Origin: a virus
Virus record (IMG/VR): IMGVR_UViG_3300031957_001881
Span: 1-27,587 of that record
DNA: 27,587 bases
Strand: one strand, 5' to 3'
Of this stretch, positions 7,726-17,563 are shown piece by piece. A program made the translations under genes and the position numbers. The notes beneath the pieces were generated by a model that saw only the letters and a list, made by a program, of their open reading frames with translations, was not told where the DNA came from and made no database searches. The first letter of the stretch is position 1, and each line of letters starts with the position of its first letter.

Positions 7726-9219
7726 ATGGGGTTATTAGACGATACAACTCAAAAGCAGTATTACCAAGGTAGTGACTATGGTGGATATCAATTTGTTTCG
7801 CTTGACGATGTTATAACTCAATTCCAAATAATGTACGTTGGAGAGGATAAGATTATATCGAAGGCAAGTAGGACCGACATAGCGTTTCACGCTCAAAGGG
7901 CTTTAGCTGAATTATCTTTTGATACTATAAAATCTTTTAAGTCTCAACAGATCGATGTTCCTTCTACATTAACCATGATACTTCCTCATGATTATGTTAA
8001 CTACACTAAAATTGCTTGGGTTGACGCAGCTGGTGTTAAGCGACCTGTGTATCCCACAAAGCACACATCGAATCCATTTCAAGTAAAACAAGAGACAAAC
8101 GGAGAATATTCTTTTGAAAGTCTTAGTGAGTTTGTTAAAAACCCAGGGTTTGACGATGGTTTAAACAACTGGGAAGTCGTACCTCTACCAAAAGAAGGTC
8201 GCACCACTATAGAAGCTAATGCTAATATACTTAGCTTTAACCATGCTTCGCACAGAAGAGGTGTGTCAAACTCGGTTTTTGGACATGCTTTAGCGGTTTG
8301 GCAAAAGCTTGATGTAACTGATATAGATTATTTAGATATAAAAGCAGATGGTGTTGCGGTAGCAGCTGCTGGTTCAGGCGCTACAGCTACTCCAGCTGGG
8401 GTTTTAAGGTTTGGATTGAGTACTCGATCTGGTGATGCAAACACCTTACCATACGAAGATACCACTTCAAATCCGAGCGGGCCATCTAACAACCAAGACT
8501 TTAAAATTTTTGATATACCACACGAAGGCGCGGCTGCAGGTAGCTATATAGAATGGAGGGGCGTGTCAAGCGACGATGAAACTAAATATAGTATAAACGT
8601 AGCGGAATACGACGTGGTGTACGCTTTAGTAACATCTTACGTTCCCCATAAAAAATATGATTCAGACGCGTCTATTCATCTTGTATCAAATAAGATAGAT
8701 AATATATCTGTAACGGGTTACAAGGCTAACGAAAGCTTAACATCTCCTAGAGGTAACGAAATAAACAGTTCAACTTGGAATACTTATAAATCTGCTACTC
8801 CATCTGAAAACTCTATTGAGGACTATAGATACGAGCAGCACTGGCTAAATCCAAATGAGCGTTATGGTCTTGAGCCAAGCCACGCTCAAATTAACGGATC
8901 TTTTTTCATAGATCAAAGATTAGGTAAGATACACTTCTCATCTAATATATCTGGAAAAACAGTTATACTAGATTATATAAGCGATAGTTTAGGTACAGAC
9001 GGAGAGATGCAGGTACCTAAGTTAGCTGAAGATGCTATGTACAAACACATGTTGTATGATCTAATGTCTACTAGATTGAATATTGGCGGAGGTAGATTAA
9101 ACTTTCATAAAAAAGAAAAGTTTGCTGCGGTTAGAAAAGCCAAACTCAGACTATCAAATATTAAATTAGAAGAGTTAACACAAATACTTAGAGGTCAGTC
9201 TAAACAAATAAAACACTAA
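7726..9219 (+). CDS. Ring/tail tubular protein (P22 gp4-like type) with a probable carbohydrate-binding insertion
   Basis: This 497-residue protein starts 3 bases after its neighbour's stop. Residues ~20-120 (DIAFHAQRALAELSFDTIKS, VPSTLTMILPHDYVNYTKIAW) and ~375-497 (INGSFFIDQRLGKIHFSSNI, MQVPKLAEDAMYKHMLYDLM) together resemble the ring or tail tubular protein of crAss-like phages. This protein plugs under the portal and joins head to tail. Between them, ~135-330, lies a beta-rich segment opening with NPGFDDGLNNWE at 139-150, the N-x-x-F-x-x-G-x-x-x-W opening typical of galactose-binding-like jelly-roll (CBM4/9-type) domains. This would be a surface-exposed insertion on the connector. The core assignment is reasonably sure; the insertion is a pattern-based inference. 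Confidence 0.65.
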   Translation: MGLLDDTTQKQYYQGSDYGGYQFVSLDDVITQFQIMYVGEDKIISKASRTDIAFHAQRALAELSFDTIKSFKSQQIDVPSTLTMILPHDYVNYTKIAWVDAAGVKRPVYPTKHTSNPFQVKQETNGEYSFESLSEFVKNPGFDDGLNNWEVVPLPKEGRTTIEANANILSFNHASHRRGVSNSVFGHALAVWQKLDVTDIDYLDIKADGVAVAAAGSGATATPAGVLRFGLSTRSGDANTLPYEDTTSNPSGPSNNQDFKIFDIPHEGAAAGSYIEWRGVSSDDETKYSINVAEYDVVYALVTSYVPHKKYDSDASIHLVSNKIDNISVTGYKANESLTSPRGNEINSSTWNTYKSATPSENSIEDYRYEQHWLNPNERYGLEPSHAQINGSFFIDQRLGKIHFSSNISGKTVILDYISDSLGTDGEMQVPKLAEDAMYKHMLYDLMSTRLNIGGGRLNFHKKEKFAAVRKAKLRLSNIKLEELTQILRGQSKQIKH

Positions 9220-9222
9220 TAT

Positions 9223-12200
9223 ATGCCTGAGATTAAAAATACTTTTATTCAAGGTAAGATGAACAAAGACCTTGATGAAAGATTAATTCCAAACGGACAA
9301 TATAGGGATGCCTTAAATATAGGTGTTACGTCTTCTGAAACTTCAGACGCTGGTGCTATCGAAAATATATTAGGCAACACTCTGATAGGTGATCTTATAC
9401 CAGAGAGTTATACTTGTGTCGGTAGTATTTCAGATGAAACGACAAACACTTTATATTGGTTTGTTAAAGGTGACGATAGAGACGCTATACTTAGGTTTAA
9501 CGAAGGACAATCATTTGTCGTTATAGTTGACGCACATGAGTCAAGCAGTGAGAGGTTTTTAAATTTCACAGGTGATCATATTACTGGTATAAATATAGTG
9601 GATAATTTTCTTTTCTGGACTGACGGTAACTCCGAACCAAAAAAGATTGATCTAGACAAAAAGTATCACGATGACACAAGTCTTTCGGTTAACGATCAAC
9701 CTTCAGCTTTGTTATATGTTAATGGTGAAAGCGCGGGAGACCTGCAAGAGCAACATATAACGGTTATAAAAAAGAAACCAAGTATAGCTCCAACAGTAAG
9801 TATTAATACGTCTGATAGCGTTTTAACTACACGAAGTGAGTCTATATTTGAAAAGATATTCCCTAGGTTTTGCTTTAGGTATAAATATGACAGCGGGGAA
9901 TACTCTGCTTTTGGACCTTTTACGGATGTTGTTTTTAATCCAATTTACGGATTAGAGCTAGGTCAATTTGACAACTACACAACTGAAGAGCCTTATAATA
10001 GAGCTATGACAAATGTTATAGACTCAATAGATTTATATGACTTTGTACCGTCTGACATACCTAAAGATGTTGTTCAAGTAGATATACTATATAAGCAAGA
10101 AAATTCTAACGTAGTATATTCAGTGGCTAATATAAAAAGCACTGACGAAGAGTTTACCGCAGATGGCTCTCAACAGCTTGTAATTGGAACACAAGGCACG
10201 GTTTCGAAGCATAAAGGTAAGTATAATATTTCTACAGAGAATATCCACGCTGCTTTACCAGAAAGTCAACTTTTAAGACCATGGGACAATGTACCTAGAT
10301 CGGCGTTAGCGCAAGAGATTACGGGTAATAGACTAGTGTATGGCAACTACAAGCAGGGTTATTATCTTGACGAAGAGCCTAAACTTACAGCTAATTATGA
10401 GCCCAGGAAATCTGGAAGTTTTAACGAAGGAGGATTAAAGTCTATAAAGTCAAAAAGAGATTATCAAGTTGGGGTTGTTTTAGGAGATAAGTACGGTAGA
10501 GAAACACCTGTGTTTACCTCACCAGAAGGCAGCGTTAAACTAAAATGGAATGATGATGGATTGACACTTTGTAGTTCGTCTTTAATGTTCAACGTCAAGC
10601 TAGATTCAGATCTTCCGGATTGGACTGATTACTACAAGTTTTATGTTAAGCAGTCATCTGGTGAGTATTATAATCTATTAACAGATAAAGCCTACGTTCC
10701 ATTTAGGCACGTTGATTTCAATAACAAGGACAAGCATATATGGTTGTCTTTACCCTCTTCTGATCGCAATAAGCTTTTAGAGGATGATTTTATTATGCTT
10801 AAAAAAGTATACAACGGAAATGATAATCAGTTTGTCACTAACGATAATAAATTTCAAGTACTGGATATAGAAAATGAAGCTCCAGATGCTGTTAAGTTTG
10901 TTTTTTCTAATCTAGGTGAAGTTGGTAACTCTTCAGCAAGTAATCAAGAAAACCTTTTAGCAGGTGATAACACTGATGGATTTACTGAACATATATTTCC
11001 AGATTCGGCTAGAAGAATAGACGTTGAAACAGACACGATATATATCAACAAACTTGCTTGGTTAAACTCTAGTTGCAGCGGAGCTCCATTGGTTACTGAA
11101 AGCCACAGCATCATGGGTGGCGCCACAGCTGCTGAAACTGTTAAAGACATATTTATTTCTTGGGAAAAAAATGGTAACAACTCAGATAGATACAGAGTTT
11201 CAAGCGTTAGCTTAGGCGCGGTTTCTATAGACGCTAACACCTATGTCTTAAAGTTAAGCAAAAAAATTAGTTCTAGCGACGCTGCTTTATGTGAGGGAGT
11301 TTCAAGCGCTTTTTTAAGTGAAGATTTAAAGTTTAACATCTCAAGACGAGATGAAAGAAGTACAGAGGATTTTAGCGGTAAGTTTTTCGTTAAAATTAAG
11401 ATGGATAATAGTTTAATAGACACCGTTTCAACCGGGTTTACACCTGAACAAATTTACGTGTGGAGTTCTCAAGATACAAGCTATCTTTACGACGTTCACA
11501 ACACAGGTGTTAATGTTCTTCCTGAATCGGTGGGTATTGTAAACTCTAGTACTACGAGCTCACAACCTACAGTTACCCCGTTGACGGGTATCGGTGGTAT
11601 AAACGATAGGTTAAATACGGCTGTGGAGTGGGCTTCTTTACTTTCAGGAGATGATAACTCTGTAGGTAGAACGTTTTTTATAGATAACCTATCTTTTGTA
11701 TCTTCTAACCCCTCTCCGAGTAGTTACGCTAAAGAATCTGGGGAAGGATGGTTTGGAGCCCGAACTCAATACGAGTCTTATAGCTGGGGGTTTAACGCTA
11801 ACTTTGTAAGGCCTGTATCTACTCCTGACGCAGACTTTATACCCGCGGCGGAAATTTCGGGTTTACCAGACGGTTATTATGGTTGGCGTTTTGGCGAACC
11901 GGCATCAGCATCATCTCAAGAAAGCGGTTCTCTGTTGACGGGAGTGCTGCAAGAAGGGTTTGCTGTAGCAGCACAAAACGTCACTGGAAGCGGGTTTGGG
12001 TTACAACCCTACCCCTATTTATCGGAAAATGAGGCGATTGTAAACGGTATAGACGGTTTTATGATTTCCGGCTTAGAGCATACTGGAGCTTACGCTGGCT
12101 ACAAGCGATGGTTAAGCGATACTATATACAGCGGGACTAGTTTGTCAGGTGAGAATACTGACACAACGTATGGCGAGGTTAATACTACTGGTAAGTTTTT

Positions 12201-14691
12201 CCTACACTTATCTTTCCTAGCCCCTGGCGTAGATCTTCATGATGGAAATTTTGGTGTAGAAACAGGTTTAGTAGGAGTCACCCGTATGGGTCACAACAGC
12301 ATCGCTTCTAAACTCCAAGGTATATGGGGTGGCGGTGTATTCACTAAATTTGGAACGGATCTTACGATAGATGGAACTGATATGCAGCCCGCGGATGACT
12401 TCGCGCAAGGCCCTGACACGGCTTTTGATTTAAACATATATAACCAAGTAGAGTTTGAGGGTAACTACAACTCAGATAACGAGCCGCAAGAAATCCCTCC
12501 TGGCCCTGGAATAGTAGGTAGCGGATATGACCTTAATTATTTCAACAGGCATAGCAACCAGTGGAACCCGGCGTATCAAGCTAACGGGATTATGAATGAA
12601 GATATACTTGAGTTTGTAAATAACATAACGAACTTAGAAAGCTTTAGATTCTCTGGAGATCCAGATGGTGAGATATATAAGATAATGTCAGTTAGTGTAA
12701 AACACTTGTATAACCACACGTCGTGGAGAGCAAGGCGGATTTGGGAGGGAAATGAATATACCGCGGGTAACAACAGCGTCGAAGAAGCCGCAAGTACTTG
12801 GGCTGATAGTGTTGCGGATGATGAAGGTGGGCACGTTGCACATGCCGATGATTTAAAGCAAAAAATACAAGATTTTGGAGCAGCTCACAATAGAAGGGTT
12901 TGCTATATTATAGAGTTAGACAAAGATCCAACTAGTGGAAGTTTTTGGGACCCCACGGTTGGTTACAGTGATGCACCAGCCATGAGCTTGACAGCGTCTA
13001 GTAAAATAGAATTTATATCTGACACGCCACCACTTGTAGCCGGACAGTTAGTCAGTTACCCAGCTATATGGGAAACAGAACCTAACCAGGTATCGGATTT
13101 AAACATATACTACGAAGCTAGTGGTAATATACCAACTAATATCTCAGACAACAAAGAAGAGATATTCGCACCTGTAGGCAGCAGAGTGTTCATAGAGGAT
13201 ACACCGAATGCAAGTTTAAATCCAAATGATTTAATTATATCAGGGTCAACACATCTTGCTCAGTGGAGTATTGACGCTGACAATACTATTTTTAAAGTAA
13301 AAATTGAACCTGGTTTTCCAGCTCTCAATGCGGATGGAGATGAAAATGATTATACTGACGCTGTTCTTAAGTTTGTAAGAATTGACGGTAGTTATACTAC
13401 TTGTAAGATATCTGATGACCCTAATCACGGTCCAGATGAATGGAATGATTTTGCTAGTCTAATAGATCTCAAAACTTCTTTTATCGTAAATGCAGAATTA
13501 GATCCTAAAAAACGCGTTGGATTAAGTTGGTACAACTGCTTTTCTTTTGGAGACGGAATTGAATCTAATAGAATACGAGATGGTTTCAACAAAATGCAAA
13601 TTACAAATGGAGCTAGAGCTTCAGCTACCTTAGAAGAGCCATACTCAGAAGAGATGCGTAAGTCTGGTTTGATATACTCTGGTATATACAATTCTAACTC
13701 GGGCGTGAATAACCTAAACCAGTTTATTCAAGCTGAGAAAATCACCAAAGATTTAAATCCTACGTACGGTAGTATACAAAAACTCTTTTCCAGAAACACG
13801 GACTTAATTGCTCTATGTGAAGATAGAGTGTTGAAAATACTAGCTAATAAAGATGCTTTATTTAATGCTGATGGTAACCCGCAGTTAATAGCGTCATCTC
13901 AAGTACTAGGACAAGCGGTTGCTTTTGTTGGAGATTTTGGTATATCTAAAAACCCAGAGTCTTTCGCATCAGAATCATATAGAGCTTATTTTTCAGACAA
14001 ACAAAGAGGAGCGGTACTTAGATTGTCTATGGATGGTTTAACACCTATATCAGACGCTGGAATGCGTGATTACTTTAGAGATAATCTAGCGCCTGCGGAC
14101 GATATTATTGGTAGTTACGATGATTACAGCAAGCAATACAACATAACTTTAACTAAACACTCAGAAGGCGGTACTACGGGTGAAACATTAAGCTTCAGCG
14201 AAGACGCCAAAGGTTGGGTTAGTTTTAAATCTTTTATACCTGAAAGTGGTGTTAGTTTATCAAACCAATACTTTACTATGAATAAAGGTGAGTTATGGCA
14301 GCATAACCTTGATAAAGATGTATACAACAGATTTTACGATGTACCATACCCGTCAAGCGTGACCGCGATTTTAAACGACTCACCTTCGGTTATAAAGAAT
14401 TTCAATACTTTAAATTATGAGGGTTCTCAAGCCTCTGTTGAAGGGTACACGACGTACATGTCTGGAGAAACACAAATTTCAAATTTAGCTCCATATAACA
14501 CAAGTAATATAACAGGTTGGGAAGCGTCTGAGATTTATAACTCTGATGAGTCTGGTTTTGTCACCGAGTTTATTGAGAAAGAAGGTAAATGGTTTAACTA
14601 CATTAAAGGAGGTGATATCGAAGACAACTCCTTACAGCAAACGTCTAAGTTTTCTGTTCAAGGATTAGGTATAGTTAAAAACGAAAAGTAA
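9223..14691 (+). CDS. Giant tail muzzle/stabilization-type protein
   Basis: This 1822-residue protein starts 3 bases after the ring protein. The N terminus (MPEIKNTFIQGKMNKDLDER, followed by LIPNGQYRDALNIGV) matches what I recall of the crAss-like stabilization or muzzle protein, which builds the distal tail. The first ~180 residues look like beta-propeller blades: TLYWFVKGDDRDAILRF, then LFWTDGNSEPKKIDLDK at ~130-147, close to a YWTD-type blade. Blade-like repeats return at the C-terminal end: TDLIALCEDRVLKILA (~1527) and AYFSDKQRGAVLRLSMDG (~1588). The propeller may thus be closed by both ends with a very large central part looped out. The central region is aromatic and Gly/Ser-rich. No peptidase or glycosidase motif was recognised. 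It is unusually long for a single tail component. Assignment is fairly confident; the propeller is inferred. Confidence 0.7.
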   Translation: MPEIKNTFIQGKMNKDLDERLIPNGQYRDALNIGVTSSETSDAGAIENILGNTLIGDLIPESYTCVGSISDETTNTLYWFVKGDDRDAILRFNEGQSFVVIVDAHESSSERFLNFTGDHITGINIVDNFLFWTDGNSEPKKIDLDKKYHDDTSLSVNDQPSALLYVNGESAGDLQEQHITVIKKKPSIAPTVSINTSDSVLTTRSESIFEKIFPRFCFRYKYDSGEYSAFGPFTDVVFNPIYGLELGQFDNYTTEEPYNRAMTNVIDSIDLYDFVPSDIPKDVVQVDILYKQENSNVVYSVANIKSTDEEFTADGSQQLVIGTQGTVSKHKGKYNISTENIHAALPESQLLRPWDNVPRSALAQEITGNRLVYGNYKQGYYLDEEPKLTANYEPRKSGSFNEGGLKSIKSKRDYQVGVVLGDKYGRETPVFTSPEGSVKLKWNDDGLTLCSSSLMFNVKLDSDLPDWTDYYKFYVKQSSGEYYNLLTDKAYVPFRHVDFNNKDKHIWLSLPSSDRNKLLEDDFIMLKKVYNGNDNQFVTNDNKFQVLDIENEAPDAVKFVFSNLGEVGNSSASNQENLLAGDNTDGFTEHIFPDSARRIDVETDTIYINKLAWLNSSCSGAPLVTESHSIMGGATAAETVKDIFISWEKNGNNSDRYRVSSVSLGAVSIDANTYVLKLSKKISSSDAALCEGVSSAFLSEDLKFNISRRDERSTEDFSGKFFVKIKMDNSLIDTVSTGFTPEQIYVWSSQDTSYLYDVHNTGVNVLPESVGIVNSSTTSSQPTVTPLTGIGGINDRLNTAVEWASLLSGDDNSVGRTFFIDNLSFVSSNPSPSSYAKESGEGWFGARTQYESYSWGFNANFVRPVSTPDADFIPAAEISGLPDGYYGWRFGEPASASSQESGSLLTGVLQEGFAVAAQNVTGSGFGLQPYPYLSENEAIVNGIDGFMISGLEHTGAYAGYKRWLSDTIYSGTSLSGENTDTTYGEVNTTGKFFLHLSFLAPGVDLHDGNFGVETGLVGVTRMGHNSIASKLQGIWGGGVFTKFGTDLTIDGTDMQPADDFAQGPDTAFDLNIYNQVEFEGNYNSDNEPQEIPPGPGIVGSGYDLNYFNRHSNQWNPAYQANGIMNEDILEFVNNITNLESFRFSGDPDGEIYKIMSVSVKHLYNHTSWRARRIWEGNEYTAGNNSVEEAASTWADSVADDEGGHVAHADDLKQKIQDFGAAHNRRVCYIIELDKDPTSGSFWDPTVGYSDAPAMSLTASSKIEFISDTPPLVAGQLVSYPAIWETEPNQVSDLNIYYEASGNIPTNISDNKEEIFAPVGSRVFIEDTPNASLNPNDLIISGSTHLAQWSIDADNTIFKVKIEPGFPALNADGDENDYTDAVLKFVRIDGSYTTCKISDDPNHGPDEWNDFASLIDLKTSFIVNAELDPKKRVGLSWYNCFSFGDGIESNRIRDGFNKMQITNGARASATLEEPYSEEMRKSGLIYSGIYNSNSGVNNLNQFIQAEKITKDLNPTYGSIQKLFSRNTDLIALCEDRVLKILANKDALFNADGNPQLIASSQVLGQAVAFVGDFGISKNPESFASESYRAYFSDKQRGAVLRLSMDGLTPISDAGMRDYFRDNLAPADDIIGSYDDYSKQYNITLTKHSEGGTTGETLSFSEDAKGWVSFKSFIPESGVSLSNQYFTMNKGELWQHNLDKDVYNRFYDVPYPSSVTAILNDSPSVIKNFNTLNYEGSQASVEGYTTYMSGETQISNLAPYNTSNITGWEASEIYNSDESGFVTEFIEKEGKWFNYIKGGDIEDNSLQQTSKFSVQGLGIVKNEK

Positions 14692-14692
14692 T

Positions 14693-15868
14693 ATGTTAAT
14701 TAATTCATTAAATATATCTTTATCTAATCTACCTAAAGAGGGTGGAAGTAGGGGTTTTTCAGTTATTGGTGAAAGAGGCGCCTCTTTTATAATGCAAGTT
14801 ATTAGATTAGGTGACGGTCACTTTTATAATTTTAAAAACAAAACCTTTGCTGCTGGTTTTACTAACAATAACAACCTAAAGGCTGTATTAGCAAGTAGCA
14901 GGTATAGCGGTAGTATATCATTTCCTTTAGACGCGGATGGAGAGACATACAACATCATGCTATTTCCTAATCCAGCTACAGAAACTTCTATTAGCGGATC
15001 AAAGAATATAATACGTAAGTCTATTGTTCAAGCAGTAGATCGTACGCTAACGTTCACAGCAAAACCCGTCGACACAGATGTATATACAACTAATCCACCT
15101 GACACACAGGTTACCGTAACAGGTAATCCTAGTGGTACGTATGAAAGAACGTTGTCTTTAGATTGGACTTTCACAAATAAAGCTAACGATGCTAATGGAT
15201 TTGGGTTAAGACTTATTAAGCAACCTACGGAAAATGATTTTCGCTATAGAGTAACACAGAGTGTAAATGGAGCTGTAGCCGTCGCTTCCACTCTAGTAGT
15301 TTTAGATGAGGTTACTAATTTGATAGTTGGTATGACTTTAATATCAGGCGCGTCTTCAGGTACGCCTTCCATAAAAGCTATAGATACTATAACTAAAACG
15401 GTTACATTATCCTCCAGTTCTACTTTTGGCGACGGAGACATATTGGCTTTTGATGCAATAGGTATGACCTCTATAAGTAAAGCTACGGGTATTAGTATTA
15501 AATTTAACGAACTCACAGCCACAGCCGTTGAACTAACTAAGACAGTTAGAGCGAACGTATCCAGTAGCACTACGATAACTTTAAACGGAACATATGGTAT
15601 AGCCGGTGGCAACCATGTAGGTATAAGAGGTCTTAACGTCAATAACAGTAGCGCTAATAAAGTTACCTCTGTTAGCGCTTCTGAGGCAGCTGGCAGTATG
15701 ATTGTTCAAGCAGCCCAAACTTTAACAGCTGGTACGAAATTATATTTCGATGGGTGCGCTCGGCAAATAAAGATAAAGGGGTCTATAGAGATCACTGGTT
15801 TTCCAAGTTCTAACGTAAGCATATACTTTATACCGGAAAATTTTATAACACCAGGAACAGCATCGTAA
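14693..15868 (+). CDS. Structural protein with two related beta-rich repeats, function unknown
   Basis: This 391-residue protein starts one base after the muzzle gene stop. Residues ~1-150 (GERGASFIMQVIRLGDGHFY, SISFPLDADGETYNIMLFPN) recall virion proteins seen in marine myo- and podoviruses whose function is not known. From ~195 to ~380 two beta-rich segments share a pattern: a valine-rich strand, a Gly-rich turn (LIVGMTLISGASSG in the first, NHVGIRGLNVNNSS in the second), an [IV]xx[IV] strand, then a Ser/Thr strand and GDILAF or GTKLYF. Such repeats are common in phage fibre and baseplate-peripheral proteins. It ends by sharing one base with the next start, so it is translated with it. A tail-fibre or head-decoration role is possible. 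Confidence 0.5.
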   Translation: MLINSLNISLSNLPKEGGSRGFSVIGERGASFIMQVIRLGDGHFYNFKNKTFAAGFTNNNNLKAVLASSRYSGSISFPLDADGETYNIMLFPNPATETSISGSKNIIRKSIVQAVDRTLTFTAKPVDTDVYTTNPPDTQVTVTGNPSGTYERTLSLDWTFTNKANDANGFGLRLIKQPTENDFRYRVTQSVNGAVAVASTLVVLDEVTNLIVGMTLISGASSGTPSIKAIDTITKTVTLSSSSTFGDGDILAFDAIGMTSISKATGISIKFNELTATAVELTKTVRANVSSSTTITLNGTYGIAGGNHVGIRGLNVNNSSANKVTSVSASEAAGSMIVQAAQTLTAGTKLYFDGCARQIKIKGSIEITGFPSSNVSIYFIPENFITPGTAS

Positions 15869-16203
15869 TGAAAGTATATTTAACAACAAACATAGCTAAC
15901 TCTTCTTTGCAAATTGGGGATAACGCATTTTACTGCGATGTAGCAGTTTTAAACGGTTCACAGCCAATAAACTCAGACGATGCAGTAGCATTAGGGAATA
16001 TAACTGAAATAGGTCCAGATTGGATAGAGGTTCAGAATAATGTTGAAATTCAGGACGGTGCTTTTCTTTTGTTTCAAAAATCAGCTATTGTTAACGACGC
16101 TGGTTTAAGAGGACACTACATGGCTGTAACCATGAGTAATGACACAACGGAAAAAGCTGAGTTATTTGCTATAAGTTCCGAGGTAACTGAAAGTAGTAAA
16201 TAA
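15868..16203 (+). CDS. Small conserved virion protein, function unknown
   Basis: This 111-residue protein overlaps the upstream stop by one base (TAATG), which suggests coupled translation. The C-terminal half (LRGHYMAVTMSNDTTEKAEL, FAISSEVTESSK) resembles a small protein found beside structural genes in marine tailed phages, cyanophages included. It is short, beta-rich and ends in a polar tail. No enzymatic motif, signal peptide or membrane segment is present. It may partner with the preceding repeat-containing protein. Function is unknown. Confidence 0.5.
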   Translation: MKVYLTTNIANSSLQIGDNAFYCDVAVLNGSQPINSDDAVALGNITEIGPDWIEVQNNVEIQDGAFLLFQKSAIVNDAGLRGHYMAVTMSNDTTEKAELFAISSEVTESSK

Positions 16204-16244
16204 ACACTAAAAAATGTAACTATATTAGTATAATTAAATTAAAT

Positions 16245-16721
16245 ATGATGACTGATAATAAGTTGCAGAAAAACTTTAAGTCAGATGTGAAAAATCTACT
16301 TAGTGCGTTAACAGCTAACGCAGATAATAAGAGCGTTGTTGTTGGTACTAAAAGTAAACCTATAGTCGCAGACTTTGACAAAACACCTATAGAACATTTT
16401 TTTATGGACGGGGTTTATATCAGAAAGATGACTATGCATAAAGGAACAGCGGTAATAGGCGCAATACATAAACACCTACATATGTGTTTTTTACTATCTG
16501 GATCTTTAACGGTTTCGAGCGAGAATGGCATTGTTGACTATACAGCGCCATGTCATATAGTGGCTACACCTGGGACTCAAAGAGTTTTATATGCTCATGA
16601 GAAAAGCGTGTGGTACAACACTCATAAAAACCCTACGAATACCGAAGATGTTAGGCAGTTAGAAAAAAACATGGTAGTGTTAAATCAAGAAGAGTATGAA
16701 GAATATATTAAAAATAAATAA
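16245..16721 (+). CDS. Cupin-fold protein in the virion module
   Basis: This 158-residue protein has a single conserved beta-barrel. A histidine cluster at H75, H77 and H79 (IGAIHKHLHMCFLLSGSLTV) with G86 fits cupin motif 1, although the usual glutamate is replaced by a hydrophobic residue. P109-G110 and H118 (TPGTQRVLYAHEKSVW) fit motif 2. Several histidines could bind a divalent metal. Similar short cupins occur among tail genes of marine phages, where their role is unknown; a structural or receptor-related role is as likely as catalysis. The reading frame begins ATGATG, so 16245 or 16248 may be used. It lies after a 41-base A/T-rich gap containing TATAAT (16231-16236), the longest gap in this part of the module. 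Confidence 0.65.
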   Translation: MMTDNKLQKNFKSDVKNLLSALTANADNKSVVVGTKSKPIVADFDKTPIEHFFMDGVYIRKMTMHKGTAVIGAIHKHLHMCFLLSGSLTVSSENGIVDYTAPCHIVATPGTQRVLYAHEKSVWYNTHKNPTNTEDVRQLEKNMVVLNQEEYEEYIKNK

Positions 16722-16724
16722 ATC

Positions 16725-17552
16725 ATGGCATTCGTAGTAGGCGCAGCTGTAATAAGTGGGTTAGCAACTTTAGGAGGTTCTTTGATAAGTAGCAATTCAG
16801 CTAGGAAAGCTAGAGAAGACGCTAACACACAGGTGTCAAATCAGCTTGCTTACCAAAGCGAGCAAGACGATTTACTAGAGGCTCAAAGACAAAGATACAG
16901 AGAGTTTGAGTTTACAAATCCGTACGCAAATCTTCAAAACCCATTTGAGGGTATGGAGAATACATATGAAGACTTAACTGTAAATCAAGAGGCGGCTAGG
17001 TTCCAAATGGAGCAAGGTACTCAGCAGAGGGCTAATATAATGTCTAATCTTCAAGGTGCCGCAGGATCGTCTGGAATAGCTGGTTTAGCTCAGAGTTTAG
17101 CAAATCAAGGTCGTTTACAAGCTAGACAGGTTTCAGCTGATATATCTCGACAAGAAACCGCCAACCAGCGCCTATCAGCTCAAGGAGCTATGCAAAACCA
17201 ACAGATGGAAAGACAAGGTCTTAGTGCTATTCAAATGGCTCAAGCTGGTGGGGAGATGGCGATGCAAGAAGCCGAGATGCAAAGACAAGCCACGTTATTG
17301 GGTGTTGCTTATCAGGGAGCTGCAGGTGCTTCTACTGGTTTACAACAGGCTTATGGAAATCAAATGAGCATGAACATGGCTGGTGCGCAGATGCAGATGC
17401 AAAACGCTCAAGCGTTTGGAGATATGATGGGTAATGTACCTTGGGATCAAATGAATTTTGGTAACAACAACACTAGCGGCAGTACATCAGCTAACCAAAG
17501 TCTTACTCCTCCACCTTATAATCCTTACGAGGATTACGGTCCAATTCATTAA
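16725..17552 (+). CDS. Small internal virion (ejection-type) protein, Gln/Ala/Met-rich
   Basis: This 275-residue protein opens with a hydrophobic, Gly/Ala-rich helix (MAFVVGAAVISGLATLGGSL), followed at once by a charged helical segment. The rest is strongly Gln-, Ala- and Met-rich and helical (GAAGSSGIAGLAQSLANQGR, then many QMxxQ repeats), ending in a disordered Asn/Ser/Pro tail. This layout resembles the small membrane-seeking ejection proteins that podoviruses pack with DNA (the gp14-like role of T7), and it precedes two more long internal-type proteins. It starts 3 bases after the cupin stop. Low sequence complexity makes homology calls weak, so function is inferred from composition and position. 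Confidence 0.6.
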   Translation: MAFVVGAAVISGLATLGGSLISSNSARKAREDANTQVSNQLAYQSEQDDLLEAQRQRYREFEFTNPYANLQNPFEGMENTYEDLTVNQEAARFQMEQGTQQRANIMSNLQGAAGSSGIAGLAQSLANQGRLQARQVSADISRQETANQRLSAQGAMQNQQMERQGLSAIQMAQAGGEMAMQEAEMQRQATLLGVAYQGAAGASTGLQQAYGNQMSMNMAGAQMQMQNAQAFGDMMGNVPWDQMNFGNNNTSGSTSANQSLTPPPYNPYEDYGPIH

Positions 17553-17563
17553 ATCTTATAGGT

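Noticed and set aside
16204-16244. TATAATTAAATTAAAT (16231-16246) before the cupin gene as a promoter -10 element.
   Set aside because: No matching upstream element or Bacteroidota-type -33/-7 pair was found, and such A/T strings occur before most genes here.
17500-17552. The PPPY at the end of the 275-residue protein as a late-domain-like interaction motif.
   Set aside because: Such motifs recruit eukaryotic WW-domain proteins; in a bacterial phage with a Pro/Asn-rich disordered tail it is most likely chance.
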